22,013 nucleotides of DNA from an uncultured Clostridia bacterium (GCA_945937975.1 CAMEUD010000008.1:1-22013); one strand, 5' to 3'. Shown: positions 11,869 to 19,329, counted from the first letter of the stretch. The notes: generated from the letters alone by a model not told the origin. Program-made: numbers and translations.

Positions 11869-12537
11869 TTATGTTCTTTTTTTAATAATACTATCAACTA
11901 AACCATAATTTACACTTTCATCTGCAGTTAACCAAAAATCGCGATCTGCATCTTTGTAGATTTTATCAAAAGATTGTCCAGTGTTTTCAGCAAGAATTTT
12001 ATATAATTCTTCTTTCATATATTGAATTTCTTTATATTCAATTTCAATATCTGATGCTTGACCATTACATCCACCCAAAGGTTGGTGTAACAAAAATCTA
12101 CTATGTGGTAAAATAAATCGTTTTCCTTTTGTACCAGATGATGCAATGATAGAACCCATACTTGCCGCCATACCGACTGTGATTGTAGATACATCTGATG
12201 CAATATAATTCATTGTGTCATATATACTTAATCCATCAATAACACTACCTCCAGGCGTATTGACCAATATTGTGATATCATCATCAGTACCAACACTATC
12301 TAGATAGAGTAATTGTGCATTAATAATATTTGCAACATCCGCATCAATACCTGTACCTAAAAAAATTTGTCGTTCTTGGATAAGTTTAGAGAACACATCC
12401 ATTTGAGTCACATGCATTTGTCTTTCTTCAATAATTGTAGGACTAACATATCCATTAATGAATTTATTGTAATCATACAATTTTAATGAATTAATACCCT
12501 TGCTTGCTGCGAATTTTTGAAAATCTGTTTTAATCAT
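11869..12537 (-). CDS. clpP: ClpP-like serine protease
   Basis: The 222-residue protein has the ClpP fold and triad: S126 in GMAASMGS, H151 in FLLHQPLGG and D200 in DRDFWLTADES. It also has NTPGGSV (oxyanion-hole glycines, 93-99) and the C-terminal YGLVDSI. ClpP forms a barrel that degrades proteins fed by a Clp ATPase; no ATPase gene is in the window, so it may pair with the host's. The first 40 residues are an extension beyond the usual N-terminus, which could alter docking to the ATPase. In phages, ClpP-type proteases also act as prohead proteases. It is read from a class I motif, which argues for an early or middle role and against capsid maturation. Confidence 0.93.
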   Translation of the reverse strand: MIKTDFQKFAASKGINSLKLYDYNKFINGYVSPTIIEERQMHVTQMDVFSKLIQERQIFLGTGIDADVANIINAQLLYLDSVGTDDDITILVNTPGGSVIDGLSIYDTMNYIASDVSTITVGMAASMGSIIASSGTKGKRFILPHSRFLLHQPLGGCNGQASDIEIEYKEIQYMKEELYKILAENTGQSFDKIYKDADRDFWLTADESVNYGLVDSIIKKRT

Positions 12538-12556
12538 ATTTTAATAATTTACAAAT

Positions 12557-12569
12557 TAAATATAACAAA
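12557..12569 (-). promoter_or_regulatory. Class I promoter-like motif of clpP
   Basis: TTTGTTATATTTAATTTG on the minus strand lies 19 bases before the ClpP ATG. Its leading T-run is the T-tract of the previous terminator. Confidence 0.65.
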
Positions 12570-12596
12570 AAAAGAGTGGAATTCCACTCTTTTTTC
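12567..12596 (-). terminator. Terminator of the nine-gene operon, overlapping the clpP promoter
   Basis: AGAGTGGAATTCCACTCT (12573-12590) is followed on the minus strand by TTTTTTTG, which is also the start of the class I motif. Confidence 0.85.
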
Positions 12597-13290
12597 AAAT
12601 ATTTAATGTTAAATATTCTGATTTTCTCTGATTATCAACAAACCATAAGGTTTTATTGTTTTTTGATATTGTAATTGACGATATGTCTGACACTTGTGAA
12701 TGACCTATAATTTGATTATATCCATCTATTGCATCCATACAAAGTGAGTATGGTCTAATCCATGTACAACCTTGTGATATATCATCTCCATATCCAGAAT
12801 TATCCCAACAACTATAAGAAACTAATTCTGCAAGTTCATCTTGTTTCCATCCGATATGATTATTTAAAAGCATATCTTGATATTTTATATTGTTATCGAA
12901 CCAAGTTTGACTAAAACCAGCATGACTGACAATATAATCTTTATATACAAATGCTAATTGTGACTTATCTATAATTTGTTTGATACAATCAGTTATAATA
13001 GATTTTTTTTCGCCAAATCGTACGGTTCTATTCGTACAATCATTAGGGATTATATATGTTGATAAATCATGGTTTCCAAGAATAGAAATAATACGATTAT
13101 CTGTGTTTAAATCAGATACAAATTCTTGAAACCTCTCACACATTATATTTATAGGTATATTTTCATATGGATCAAACCAATCACCTAATACAATAATTTT
13201 ATCACAATCATTGTCTTTTTCTAGTATTTGTTGATAACAATCTATCCATTTTGTGGTTCCATGTATATCACCAATTACACAAATTTTCAT
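12595..13290 (-). CDS. Metallophosphoesterase / PPP-type phosphatase
   Basis: The 231-residue protein has GDIHG (7-11), GDWFD (36-40), GNHD (72-75), SHAG (122-125) and GHS (196-198), the blocks of the calcineurin-like superfamily. The GDIHG...SHAG form is like that of the PPP phosphatase group (as in phage lambda NinI-type enzymes), so it may act on phosphoproteins or nucleotides. It differs clearly from the enzyme at 10181 (THIGH, SHYP, GHIH) and is not a recent duplicate. It is last in the operon starting at 16802 and its TGA stop is at the edge of the terminator. Substrate unknown. Confidence 0.85.
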   Translation of the reverse strand: MKICVIGDIHGTTKWIDCYQQILEKDNDCDKIIVLGDWFDPYENIPINIMCERFQEFVSDLNTDNRIISILGNHDLSTYIIPNDCTNRTVRFGEKKSIITDCIKQIIDKSQLAFVYKDYIVSHAGFSQTWFDNNIKYQDMLLNNHIGWKQDELAELVSYSCWDNSGYGDDISQGCTWIRPYSLCMDAIDGYNQIIGHSQVSDISSITISKNNKTLWFVDNQRKSEYLTLNI

Positions 13291-13292
13291 AA

Positions 13293-14072
13293 TTAATATT
13301 TTTTAATTAATGCGGCTCGTAATAAAAAATATGTATTATTTTGTTTATGTACTAATTTACAATTATTTATATTTAAAAATACATAATTTGATATGAGTAA
13401 TTTTTCCAGATATAATTCAACTTTAGTTATAAAGTCCTCATCTGTTTGACAATCATGTTGGATGAGTACATTTTTCATATAAACTCGTTCTTCAGCTGTG
13501 TTATGTACATTTTTAAGTTTACGATTATGTCCAGAAACCCAACCATCGGGTCCAAGAATTACCATTGGTCCACATTGAATTACATCTGGGAATGTTGTAT
13601 ATGATTCAAGTGTTAGTGCAAGTTCTTGAGCCAAGTTAATTTGTGGTTTAGAAACGATTTGTTTTGTATTAGAATCAACTGGATTTTGGACAACAGTATC
13701 TGTTGATGTTTTCACAGTTTCTTCTTCTTTTTCTTCGATTAGAGTTTCTTCTTTTTCAACATCTGAAATAACTTCTTTTTCCAATACTGAATTAGGATTG
13801 TTTATAATTACAACCATCATTTCAGTATTTTCTTCATTTACACCTATTTCTATTTTTTCAATTGTGTATGTAAACTTGTCTTTACCAAAACTAATTTCAA
13901 TTTCATCATATTCCTTAAATGATTGATCTGTCTTCAATTCTTCAAATGTTGATGCAGATGATAGTCTTTTTACCCAATATGGTTTTACGTCAAAATAAAT
14001 TTTATTAGTTTTACCAGATAGTAGATTATCACACACATCTTTCTTCAATGTAACTTTTAAAATATTTTTCAT
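13293..14072 (-). CDS. ASCH-like N-terminal domain fused to an unknown C-terminal domain
   Basis: Residues about 1-90 look like an ASCH/PUA-like domain as seen in phages: LKVTLKKDVCDNLLSGKTNK, IYFDVKPYWVKRL, EYDEIEISFGKDKFTYTIEKIEIG. The family is thought to bind RNA or nucleotides. An acidic linker follows (about 97-135, EKEETLIEEKEEETVKTST). The C-terminal part (about 145-259) holds CGPMVILGPDGWVSGHNRKL and a Cys at LIQHDCQT, which I do not recognise. The fusion is unusual, as phage ASCH proteins are generally about 100-150 residues. The gene starts three bases after the previous stop on its 3' side (13290/13293) and follows a 20-base gap on its 5' side. Confidence 0.55.
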   Translation of the reverse strand: MKNILKVTLKKDVCDNLLSGKTNKIYFDVKPYWVKRLSSASTFEELKTDQSFKEYDEIEISFGKDKFTYTIEKIEIGVNEENTEMMVVIINNPNSVLEKEVISDVEKEETLIEEKEEETVKTSTDTVVQNPVDSNTKQIVSKPQINLAQELALTLESYTTFPDVIQCGPMVILGPDGWVSGHNRKLKNVHNTAEERVYMKNVLIQHDCQTDEDFITKVELYLEKLLISNYVFLNINNCKLVHKQNNTYFLLRAALIKKY

Positions 14073-14092
14073 TTATAATTTAATAATTTATA

Positions 14093-14554
14093 TTAATCTG
14101 AATTTTCATCTTTGGTTATACGAGATTTCTGTTTTCTATTTATCTTCCTTTTATTAGAATTCAATTGATCTTCTAATTCTTGAATTTTTTGTTGATAATC
14201 AGAAATTTCATTTTGATATGATTCATTAATATTTTGGAGTGAATTTTCCAATTGAGTTATTTGTTTTTGATATGACACATTTGATTGTTCTATTTCATAT
14301 ATGTGTTTTTTAAGATTGTTTATTTCTTCTTCATATATATAATTTTCAGCTAATACTGATGTCAAATTATCATTGTGTATATCCTTATTTTTTTTGGTTT
14401 GTATTTCAAAATCGTTAATAATAGATTTTAATTTTTTGTTTTGCGTAATAATTTTTTCTTGTTCTATTAATAATTGAGTTATTTGATTTTTTAATTCTAT
14501 ATTTTTTTTAATCAATTTATTTGATTTATTAACAAGATATGATAATTGTCCCAT
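14093..14554 (-). CDS. Coiled-coil protein
   Basis: Nearly all 153 residues predict as one long coiled coil, with regular I/L spacing (NKLIKKNIELKNQITQLL, EEINNLKKHIYEIEQ, YQKQITQLENSLQNINESY, YQQKIQELEDQL). The tail is basic (KRKINRKQKSRITK). There is no signal peptide or membrane segment. It could be a scaffold or structural dimer; function unknown. It is three bases from the upstream gene and is co-transcribed with the nine-gene operon. Confidence 0.65.
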   Translation of the reverse strand: MGQLSYLVNKSNKLIKKNIELKNQITQLLIEQEKIITQNKKLKSIINDFEIQTKKNKDIHNDNLTSVLAENYIYEEEINNLKKHIYEIEQSNVSYQKQITQLENSLQNINESYQNEISDYQQKIQELEDQLNSNKRKINRKQKSRITKDENSD

Positions 14555-14557
14555 ATA

Positions 14558-15115
14558 TTATAATTTTATTTTATTATCAAACCATTGTCCAAAATCAGAT
14601 GTGTCTGGAGCAAAATTTGGTTCATTGTCGCGTAACCATTCACATTGTTTAATGAATTCACTTCTGATTTCAGTAATGTCATAGTTAGAGTATTTATGCA
14701 CATATCCCAAAAATTTTAATATGTCATTCCCATATACCTTAGCATCTACATTTTTATAACTGACAAATTTAGAGGTAATTTCTTTATCGTCATATGTGAA
14801 TGTATCATAATATGGTTGTAATTTTCCACTATAAGAAATCCTTAATACACTATCTTTCATGAAGTGATTTTCTTTCACCCATGTGTATTTAAGATCGATA
14901 ACATCTTTACTATTAATTATATTATGACACGCACCATATCTCTGAACATCACAATAATGTTCAGGTAAATCAGTGGGCTTCATTTTAGTTTTATAATTTC
15001 TTTTTGGATAACACGCATAAATACAATCATTTTTTAATGTTGTATTGACTTTATTAGTATTTTCATCATATGAAAATTCTAATGTATATACATACACATT
15101 TGTCATTTTTTTCAT
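14558..15115 (-). CDS. Uncharacterised phage protein
   Basis: The 185-residue protein has no motif I can name. It begins with a beta-rich stretch (NVYVYTLEFSYDENTNKVN) and contains several Cys/His (YACYPKRN, EHYCDVQRYGACHN), which could bind metal but do not form a standard finger. The C-terminus (WLRDNEPNFAPDTSDFGQWF) is aromatic and acidic. The start overlaps the stop of the preceding gene by four bases (ATGA-type), indicating translational coupling. Confidence 0.6.
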   Translation of the reverse strand: MKKMTNVYVYTLEFSYDENTNKVNTTLKNDCIYACYPKRNYKTKMKPTDLPEHYCDVQRYGACHNIINSKDVIDLKYTWVKENHFMKDSVLRISYSGKLQPYYDTFTYDDKEITSKFVSYKNVDAKVYGNDILKFLGYVHKYSNYDITEIRSEFIKQCEWLRDNEPNFAPDTSDFGQWFDNKIKL

Positions 15116-15327
15116 TTTCTTCCGTTTCTGTTCTTAAAAATATAATAAAATATTATTAATAATATAAAAATTATTAATCCTATTGCCATAAGTCCAAAAT
15201 GTAACCAAATAGGTAGAGTAATAATCCACCAAGACCAATCTACTGTGTTGGTTATTTTTAGTACTAGTAATATTATAAAAAGCCAATATGAAATATGTAA
15301 ATCCCAATTAATTATATTATTTTCCAT
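15112..15327 (-). CDS. Two-TM membrane protein, 'Fragile-X-F'-like
   Basis: The 71-residue protein has two hydrophobic segments (about 12-27, SYWLFIILLVLKIT, and 43-65, HFGLMAIGLIIFILLIIFYY) joined by NTVDWSWWIITLPIW. The DWSWWxIxxPLW-type loop is typical of small phage proteins annotated as transmembrane Fragile-X-F proteins, whose function is unknown. Likely in the inner membrane with a basic C-terminal tail (FKNRNGRK) in the cytoplasm. It overlaps both neighbours. Confidence 0.7.
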   Translation of the reverse strand: MENNIINWDLHISYWLFIILLVLKITNTVDWSWWIITLPIWLHFGLMAIGLIIFILLIIFYYIFKNRNGRK

Positions 15328-15523
15328 CTAAATTTTGTTTTTGTTGTATAAGATTGTTTAATGTATCAATACTTTCATCATAAAAAGGATCCCTACCCGT
15401 ACAGATATTATAATTAAATAGTATCTGACCGAATCTGTAATATGGATGTTTTTCAATTATTTCAGAAAGTATTTTTATTATTTCTCTATTTGCATTTTGT
15501 CTATTAAGTCCACCAGTTCTCAT
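15317..15523 (-). CDS. Small conserved phage protein (RFGQIL/DPFYDES type)
   Basis: The 68-residue protein has the signature NREIIKILSEIIEKHPYYRF then GQIL and DPFYDES, which recurs in small phage proteins of unknown role. Mostly helical, no membrane segment. It overlaps the upstream gene by 20 bases and the downstream gene by 11, so the block from 16802 is tightly coupled. Confidence 0.7.
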   Translation of the reverse strand: MRTGGLNRQNANREIIKILSEIIEKHPYYRFGQILFNYNICTGRDPFYDESIDTLNNLIQQKQNLDGK

Positions 15524-15959
15524 GATTTTGTGAAATTAAGTTAAAAAATAATATATTGTCCTTTTCTCTCGCGTCTTTTGCGTCATAATAAGCCTTCATA
15601 AATTTCGTTTTGATATCATCAGGCATTTTTATGGGTAAAAGTTGATTTTCATTTAACCATTTTTCAACATCAGGGTGCTGTATCAAATAATCATCATCAA
15701 GTAATCGTTCTCCAACTTCAATAGCCTTGTCTAATTCGGCAATTCTATCTATTATTATATTACTGTCATTATATGATGGTTGATGACGTAAATCAACAAA
15801 TTTAGCATCAATGTAATCAAATTGATATCTCATATCTTTCATTTTATCAACCATCATCTGAATCAAAAAATATGAATCAAAATCATAATTATTCCACATC
15901 CGTTTAAACCAACGACAACTTCGTTTTAAATTGTGCCAAAAATTTTTTATTTTTTCCAT
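15504..15959 (-). CDS. Conserved phage protein of unknown function
   Basis: The 151-residue protein begins with a basic, tryptophan-rich segment (IKNFWHNLKRSCRWFKRMW) leading into NNYDFDSYFLIQMMVDKMKD, an arrangement seen in many phage hypothetical proteins, followed by helical, charged sequence. The N-terminal W/R/K stretch could touch nucleic acid or membrane. No catalytic motif. It overlaps the next gene upstream by 13 bases. Confidence 0.65.
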   Translation of the reverse strand: MEKIKNFWHNLKRSCRWFKRMWNNYDFDSYFLIQMMVDKMKDMRYQFDYIDAKFVDLRHQPSYNDSNIIIDRIAELDKAIEVGERLLDDDYLIQHPDVEKWLNENQLLPIKMPDDIKTKFMKAYYDAKDAREKDNILFFNLISQNHENWWT

Positions 15960-16450
15960 ATTTTAATTAGTTTAGTATTGTTTTCAATATAACCAATATG
16001 TGTCCAAAAATCAAAAGATTTAGAATCAAATGCGGATAATTCGATTGTGTTAAAGAACTCTTTACTAATTTCTTCAAGTGTATTCAGTATTAATCTTGAC
16101 AATCCTTGATTTCTGTATACTGTAGAAATTTCAAACACATCAATTATAAGTTTGGAGTGTTTAGACGATAGGGATAATATAAATACAACATCATCACCAT
16201 TGTCACATATTAACCATAGATTATTATATGATTCTGAATTTAAGAAATGACTTTCAGAAATATCTGAATAAAATTCTGACTCCATTGTTTGTTCATAAGA
16301 AATCATTGGAAAATTATCAGTAATTTCTGAATTTTCTAACATTGATTTTAATTCTTGTTGGGTTTGAATAGTTATACCATACCCCAATAATTCAAAACCA
16401 TATGTGAGTTCATCTACAAATTGATTATTTTTTGAGTTTTTTTTCCACAT
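15947..16450 (-). CDS. GNAT-like acetyltransferase
   Basis: The 167-residue protein has a C-terminal half like the GNAT fold: a beta strand (KLIIDVFEIS), then VYRNQGLSRLILNTLEEI, matching motif A (V...R..G.G..L; one glycine of the Q/RxxGxG/A loop is replaced by Ser), and SFDFWTHIGYIE as the motif B region. It would bind acetyl-CoA and modify an amine; the substrate is unknown. The first 60 residues are less clear. It overlaps the first gene of the operon by 26 bases. Confidence 0.65.
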   Translation of the reverse strand: MWKKNSKNNQFVDELTYGFELLGYGITIQTQQELKSMLENSEITDNFPMISYEQTMESEFYSDISESHFLNSESYNNLWLICDNGDDVVFILSLSSKHSKLIIDVFEISTVYRNQGLSRLILNTLEEISKEFFNTIELSAFDSKSFDFWTHIGYIENNTKLIKIWKK

Positions 16451-16802
16451 CTTCCCAGACTAAATCAGTAATTAAATCAATATTCAACATCAATTGTTGA
16501 AATGCGTCAATTTTTTTTTCTCTTGGATTATCACGTGGAGGCCAGTCACTGACAATAAATTCCCATTCACATTTACACCTGTAATGATATGCAAAATGGC
16601 TAATAATAAAATTTTTTAATTGTTCTTTTGATGTGATTGGCATTTTATTGAAATTATCATCAAATGTATAAAATGATTTCTTTGACAATTTTCCAGCAGA
16701 TGTGAAAATACGATTATATAATGATGGAAAAACATCATGTTTTTCAATTTCACCATTATTGAAATTTTTATACATTACAAAAAAATGTTTTTTAGTTTTC
16801 AT
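16425..16802 (-). CDS. Conserved phage protein, first gene of the operon
   Basis: The 125-residue protein has the pattern FFVMYKNFNNGEIEKHDVFP, then CKCEWEFIVSDWPPRD and KIDAFQQLMLNIDLITDLVWE, which I recognise from a widespread set of phage proteins of unknown function. It has no membrane segment. It opens the nine-gene operon behind a class I motif 33 bases upstream, which suggests early or middle expression. Confidence 0.7.
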   Translation of the reverse strand: MKTKKHFFVMYKNFNNGEIEKHDVFPSLYNRIFTSAGKLSKKSFYTFDDNFNKMPITSKEQLKNFIISHFAYHYRCKCEWEFIVSDWPPRDNPREKKIDAFQQLMLNIDLITDLVWEDVEKKLKK

Positions 16803-16835
16803 AAATAAAATAGTGTTTAATTTATATATCTAATA

Positions 16836-16848
16836 TAAATATAACAAA
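16836..16848 (-). promoter_or_regulatory. Class I promoter-like motif of the nine-gene operon
   Basis: TTTGTTATATTTATATTAG on the minus strand lies 33 bases before the ATG at 16802. It is followed by genes that run without a gap of more than 20 bases to the terminator at 12590. Confidence 0.65.
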
Positions 16849-16900
16849 ATTTGTGCCAATATGATAGGTAGTGCATTTTTTTACACCTACGGGTACAACA

Positions 16901-16927
16901 AAGGTTGGGAATATTCCCAACCTTTTT
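16901..16927 (-). terminator. Hairpin terminator
   Basis: AGGTTGGGAATATTCCCAACCT is a perfect palindrome about 100 bases past the stop of the gene at 17023. The T-run is strong on the plus strand (CCTTTTTTT) and weak on the minus strand (CCTTTGTTG), although only minus genes flank it. Confidence 0.65.
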
Positions 16928-17022
16928 TTATTAATAAGTGTATTTTTGTTGTCCAAGTGATGTCCTTACTCTTAACAAATGCAATACATCTGTCATCAAA
17001 CAATAACTATATGTGGTAATAG

Positions 17023-17487
17023 TTAGTTTTCGTCTATTATATCAAATGTTGATGATATTAATTTGTTTCCATAGATTACTAAATGATGTTTATTATCATC
17101 TTGATTAATAATGTTTTGTATTTTTCTTTGTGTATTTGGTTGTTCAAAATCACCATTTATTGTAGAATCAAGATGTTTTAAATAATCCAAAGATTTATCT
17201 GTAAATACTTTAATAGTTGCAGTATCTAAATCATATGATATTATACAAATAGGATTGTTAATGTCATACTTAATCATTTTTTTATCAACATATACCACAC
17301 ATTCATTAGGTTTGAATGTAAATCCTTTAGATAAATCTGTTGGTATATTATTATATCCATAAATTATATCATCATCTGAATCATATTGAAACCATCTATC
17401 TTCAAAAACAATTTCTGTGAAATTATCGTGTGTTTCATATGATAAATTTAACTCTTCATTTACAAAATTTTCAAATGTCAGTATCAT
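17023..17487 (-). CDS. Candidate capsid-targeted internal protein (T4 CTS-like N-terminus)
   Basis: The 154-residue, acidic protein starts MILTFENFVNEELN. This resembles the T4 capsid-targeting sequence (MKTYQEFIAEA in IPIII), with aromatic residues at matching places and a cut-site-like VNE followed by E. In T4 such proteins are packed in the prohead, trimmed by the gp21 protease after a Glu and injected with the DNA. The rest of the protein has no motif I know (VFEDRWFQYDSDDDIIYGYN, ICIISYDLDTATIKVF). It follows the Cys-rich gene after two bases and is probably read from the class II motif at 17859. The packaging role is inferred from the N-terminus only. Confidence 0.55.
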   Translation of the reverse strand: MILTFENFVNEELNLSYETHDNFTEIVFEDRWFQYDSDDDIIYGYNNIPTDLSKGFTFKPNECVVYVDKKMIKYDINNPICIISYDLDTATIKVFTDKSLDYLKHLDSTINGDFEQPNTQRKIQNIINQDDNKHHLVIYGNKLISSTFDIIDEN

Positions 17488-17489
17488 AT

Positions 17490-17828
17490 TTATTTCATTA
17501 TGTCAACGAAATCGTTTTCGTCAATTTTATTATTAAGTAATAAATCAATATTTTTTATACCCATATTAACTCTATCAATATCAGAAATGAAATCTTGAAG
17601 TGTCTCTATTGTTCTTTCATTAAATTCATATATAGGTTTAAAATTGTCACAAGAATATTCTGGACTTGTAAGTTTTTTATTTGAAAATCTGTAACTTTGT
17701 CCATTTCTTTCATTTACACAACCAAAAGTACATCCACCGTCACAATAAGATTTACAATTCTTACATGCTGGTTTTTCAACATTTGATTGTTCAATAATAA
17801 GTTGAATCTTATTTTTAATATCTTTCAT
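17490..17828 (-). CDS. Cysteine-rich, probably metal-binding protein
   Basis: The 112-residue protein holds CKNCKSYCDGGCTFGC at residues 22-37, then SPEYSCDNFKP at about 55-65. Phage and bacterial proteins with the pattern CxxCxxY...C..GC......TSPxxxCxxF usually bind zinc or an iron-sulfur cluster; which is unknown here. The C-terminal half is helical. It is first in a two-gene unit with the CTS-like protein, behind a class II motif 30 bases upstream. Confidence 0.65.
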   Translation of the reverse strand: MKDIKNKIQLIIEQSNVEKPACKNCKSYCDGGCTFGCVNERNGQSYRFSNKKLTSPEYSCDNFKPIYEFNERTIETLQDFISDIDRVNMGIKNIDLLLNNKIDENDFVDIMK

Positions 17829-17858
17829 ATTATAAATGTAATTATATTTTGTTTAATG

Positions 17859-17866
17859 TATTTATG
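17859..17866 (-). promoter_or_regulatory. Class II (late-type) promoter-like motif
   Basis: ACATAAATACATTAAAC on the minus strand is 30 bases before the ATG at 17828 and back-to-back with the plus-strand copy at 17873. Confidence 0.55.
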
Positions 17867-17872
17867 TTTTTT

Positions 17873-17880
17873 CATAAATA
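17873..17880 (+). promoter_or_regulatory. Class II (late-type) promoter-like motif
   Basis: TTCATAAATATAATATAAG has CATAAATA 23 bases before the ATG at 17904. Confidence 0.6.
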
Positions 17881-17903
17881 TAATATAAGTTATTTTATAA
17901 ATT

Positions 17904-18437
17904 ATGATATTACCTACATTCAATGGTTTTATAAATGAAGGTGCATTAACAAATTATAGAGCCGAAAGGGAAAATATGAAAATTACAATTAATCAAATGA
18001 AAGGTTCATTTGATGAAGTTGTTTGTATGTTGATAAAAGAAAGAATACCATTTTATTTTGATTGTTTATATAAAGAACATACAAAAATTGGTTATTTAAT
18101 GCATAATGTAATTAATGGTGTAAATTTTAATGGTTTTATTTTGGATGATAATATGACTCCAGAAAATTTATGTAAAACATTTAAAGAAAAAATTTTACCA
18201 GATGTTGTTGTTGAAAAACCGGGTAAATTACATATCGGTAGAAGCAATTTTGCGGATTTAACAAAAGCAAATGATATAGATACAATTTGTGTTGTAGTAA
18301 AGGCGTTTAAAGGTTATTCAAAAGATAAGAATCTTTCGTCACGAGAAATCACAGGTAATAAGTATGAAGTTAATATTAATATTGATTTTATATGTGATAA
18401 TAACAATGCAAATAATTTGATTGATTTCGTTTTTTAA
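17904..18437 (+). CDS. Candidate capsid-targeted internal protein (T4 CTS-like N-terminus)
   Basis: The 177-residue protein starts MILPTFNGFINEGAL. INE followed by G matches the T4 gp21 cleavage pattern (I/L-x-E, then a small residue), and the start resembles the T4 capsid-targeting peptide and the N-terminus of the divergent neighbour (MILTFENFVNEELN). The rest is a mixed alpha/beta protein without a motif I can name (RIPFYFDCLYKEHTKIGYL, NKYEVNINIDFICDNNN). It is transcribed alone from a class II motif and ends in a bidirectional terminator. A late, packaged protein is the favoured reading but is unproven. Confidence 0.55.
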   Translation: MILPTFNGFINEGALTNYRAERENMKITINQMKGSFDEVVCMLIKERIPFYFDCLYKEHTKIGYLMHNVINGVNFNGFILDDNMTPENLCKTFKEKILPDVVVEKPGKLHIGRSNFADLTKANDIDTICVVVKAFKGYSKDKNLSSREITGNKYEVNINIDFICDNNNANNLIDFVF

Positions 18438-18446
18438 ATAAAAGGT

Positions 18447-18478
18447 AAAAAAAATCCCAAGATAACTTGGGATTTTTT
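18447..18478. terminator. Bidirectional terminator
   Basis: AATCCCAAGATAACTTGGGATT with A-run before and T-run after lies between convergent genes ending at 18437 and 18533. Confidence 0.85.
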
Positions 18479-18532
18479 ATTTAAGTAATTTTTGAATTTT
18501 CTTTAACCATAGTTCAATAGTTATCTATTCAA

Positions 18533-19309
18533 TCATACCGTTTTTTTTATTTGATGTAATAATTCTATTTGTTTATCAGATAATTTTGAAGGCATTTTGA
18601 CAATAAAATTAATTTTTAAATTACCAAACTCATTATCTTTTTTAAATTGCCTAAATCCATTTTTAGATATGATTGTATATCCACCATTTTGTGTATATTT
18701 AGGTATTTTAAATTTAACTACTCTGTCAAATATGTTTATTGTAGTTTCATTTCCTAAAATGGCATCTATCCAATCAACAGTGTACATTGTTTCAAGTGTG
18801 CCATCTGTATTCAACCACATTTTATCATTTGGGTTAACTTGAATTTTTACAATCAAATCACCTACAGCTTCTTTACCATATACATCATATCCTTTAACAC
18901 CCATATTAGGAACACGTAAAATTTGACCATTTTTCGTACCTTTTGGTATATCAATGTTGATAGCTTTCATACCAACCCTGATATGTTTCTTGCATCCAAA
19001 GTATGCATCTTCAATAGGTATTTCTATTAAAGTTTGTATGTCTGAAGCCATTTGTCTAAAATTCCCAAAATGACCAAAACTAAATGGATCAAATCCATCA
19101 AAGAAACTTCTTGGAGGATTGTCATATTCTTTTCTTTTCTGTTCATCACCAAGTATAGAATATGCCTCATTAATTTCTTTAAATTTACTATCATCCCCAC
19201 CATTTCTGTCTGGGTGATATTTTTTACTTAAAGTTCTATATGCTTTTTTAATATCATCCTGTGAGGCTGATTTATTTACACCTAAAATTTGATAATAATT
19301 TTTACTCAT
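18533..19309 (-). CDS. dnaJ: DnaJ-like co-chaperone (class B)
   Basis: The 258-residue protein starts with a J-domain (NYYQILGVNKSASQDDIKKA, HPD at 32-34, FKEINEAYSILGDEQKR). A Phe/Gly-rich part (about 66-85, RSFFDGFDPFSFGHFGNF) follows, then two DnaJ C-terminal beta domains (IEIPIEDAYFG, IDIPKGTKNGQILRV, VGDLIVKIQV, NEFGNLKINF). The zinc-finger domain is absent, so it belongs with the CbpA/class B group. It would stimulate the host DnaK; no DnaK or GrpE is in the window. Phages use this for replication-complex remodelling or virion assembly. The class I motif is only four bases from the ATG. It ends with TGA. Confidence 0.92.
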   Translation of the reverse strand: MSKNYYQILGVNKSASQDDIKKAYRTLSKKYHPDRNGGDDSKFKEINEAYSILGDEQKRKEYDNPPRSFFDGFDPFSFGHFGNFRQMASDIQTLIEIPIEDAYFGCKKHIRVGMKAINIDIPKGTKNGQILRVPNMGVKGYDVYGKEAVGDLIVKIQVNPNDKMWLNTDGTLETMYTVDWIDAILGNETTINIFDRVVKFKIPKYTQNGGYTIISKNGFRQFKKDNEFGNLKINFIVKMPSKLSDKQIELLHQIKKTV

Positions 19310-19313
19310 ACAC

Positions 19314-19326
19314 TAAATATAACAAA
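19314..19326 (-). promoter_or_regulatory. Class I promoter-like motif abutting the dnaJ start
   Basis: TTTGTTATATTTAGTGTATG: four bases separate the motif from the dnaJ ATG, which implies a leaderless or very short leader if this is a -10 region. Confidence 0.55.
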
Positions 19327-19329
19327 AAA

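Noticed and set aside
17004..17022. Inverted repeat AACTAT/ATAGTT near the end of the gene at 17023
   Set aside because: The stem is short and A/T-only with no T-run; the hairpin at 16901 is the better terminator.
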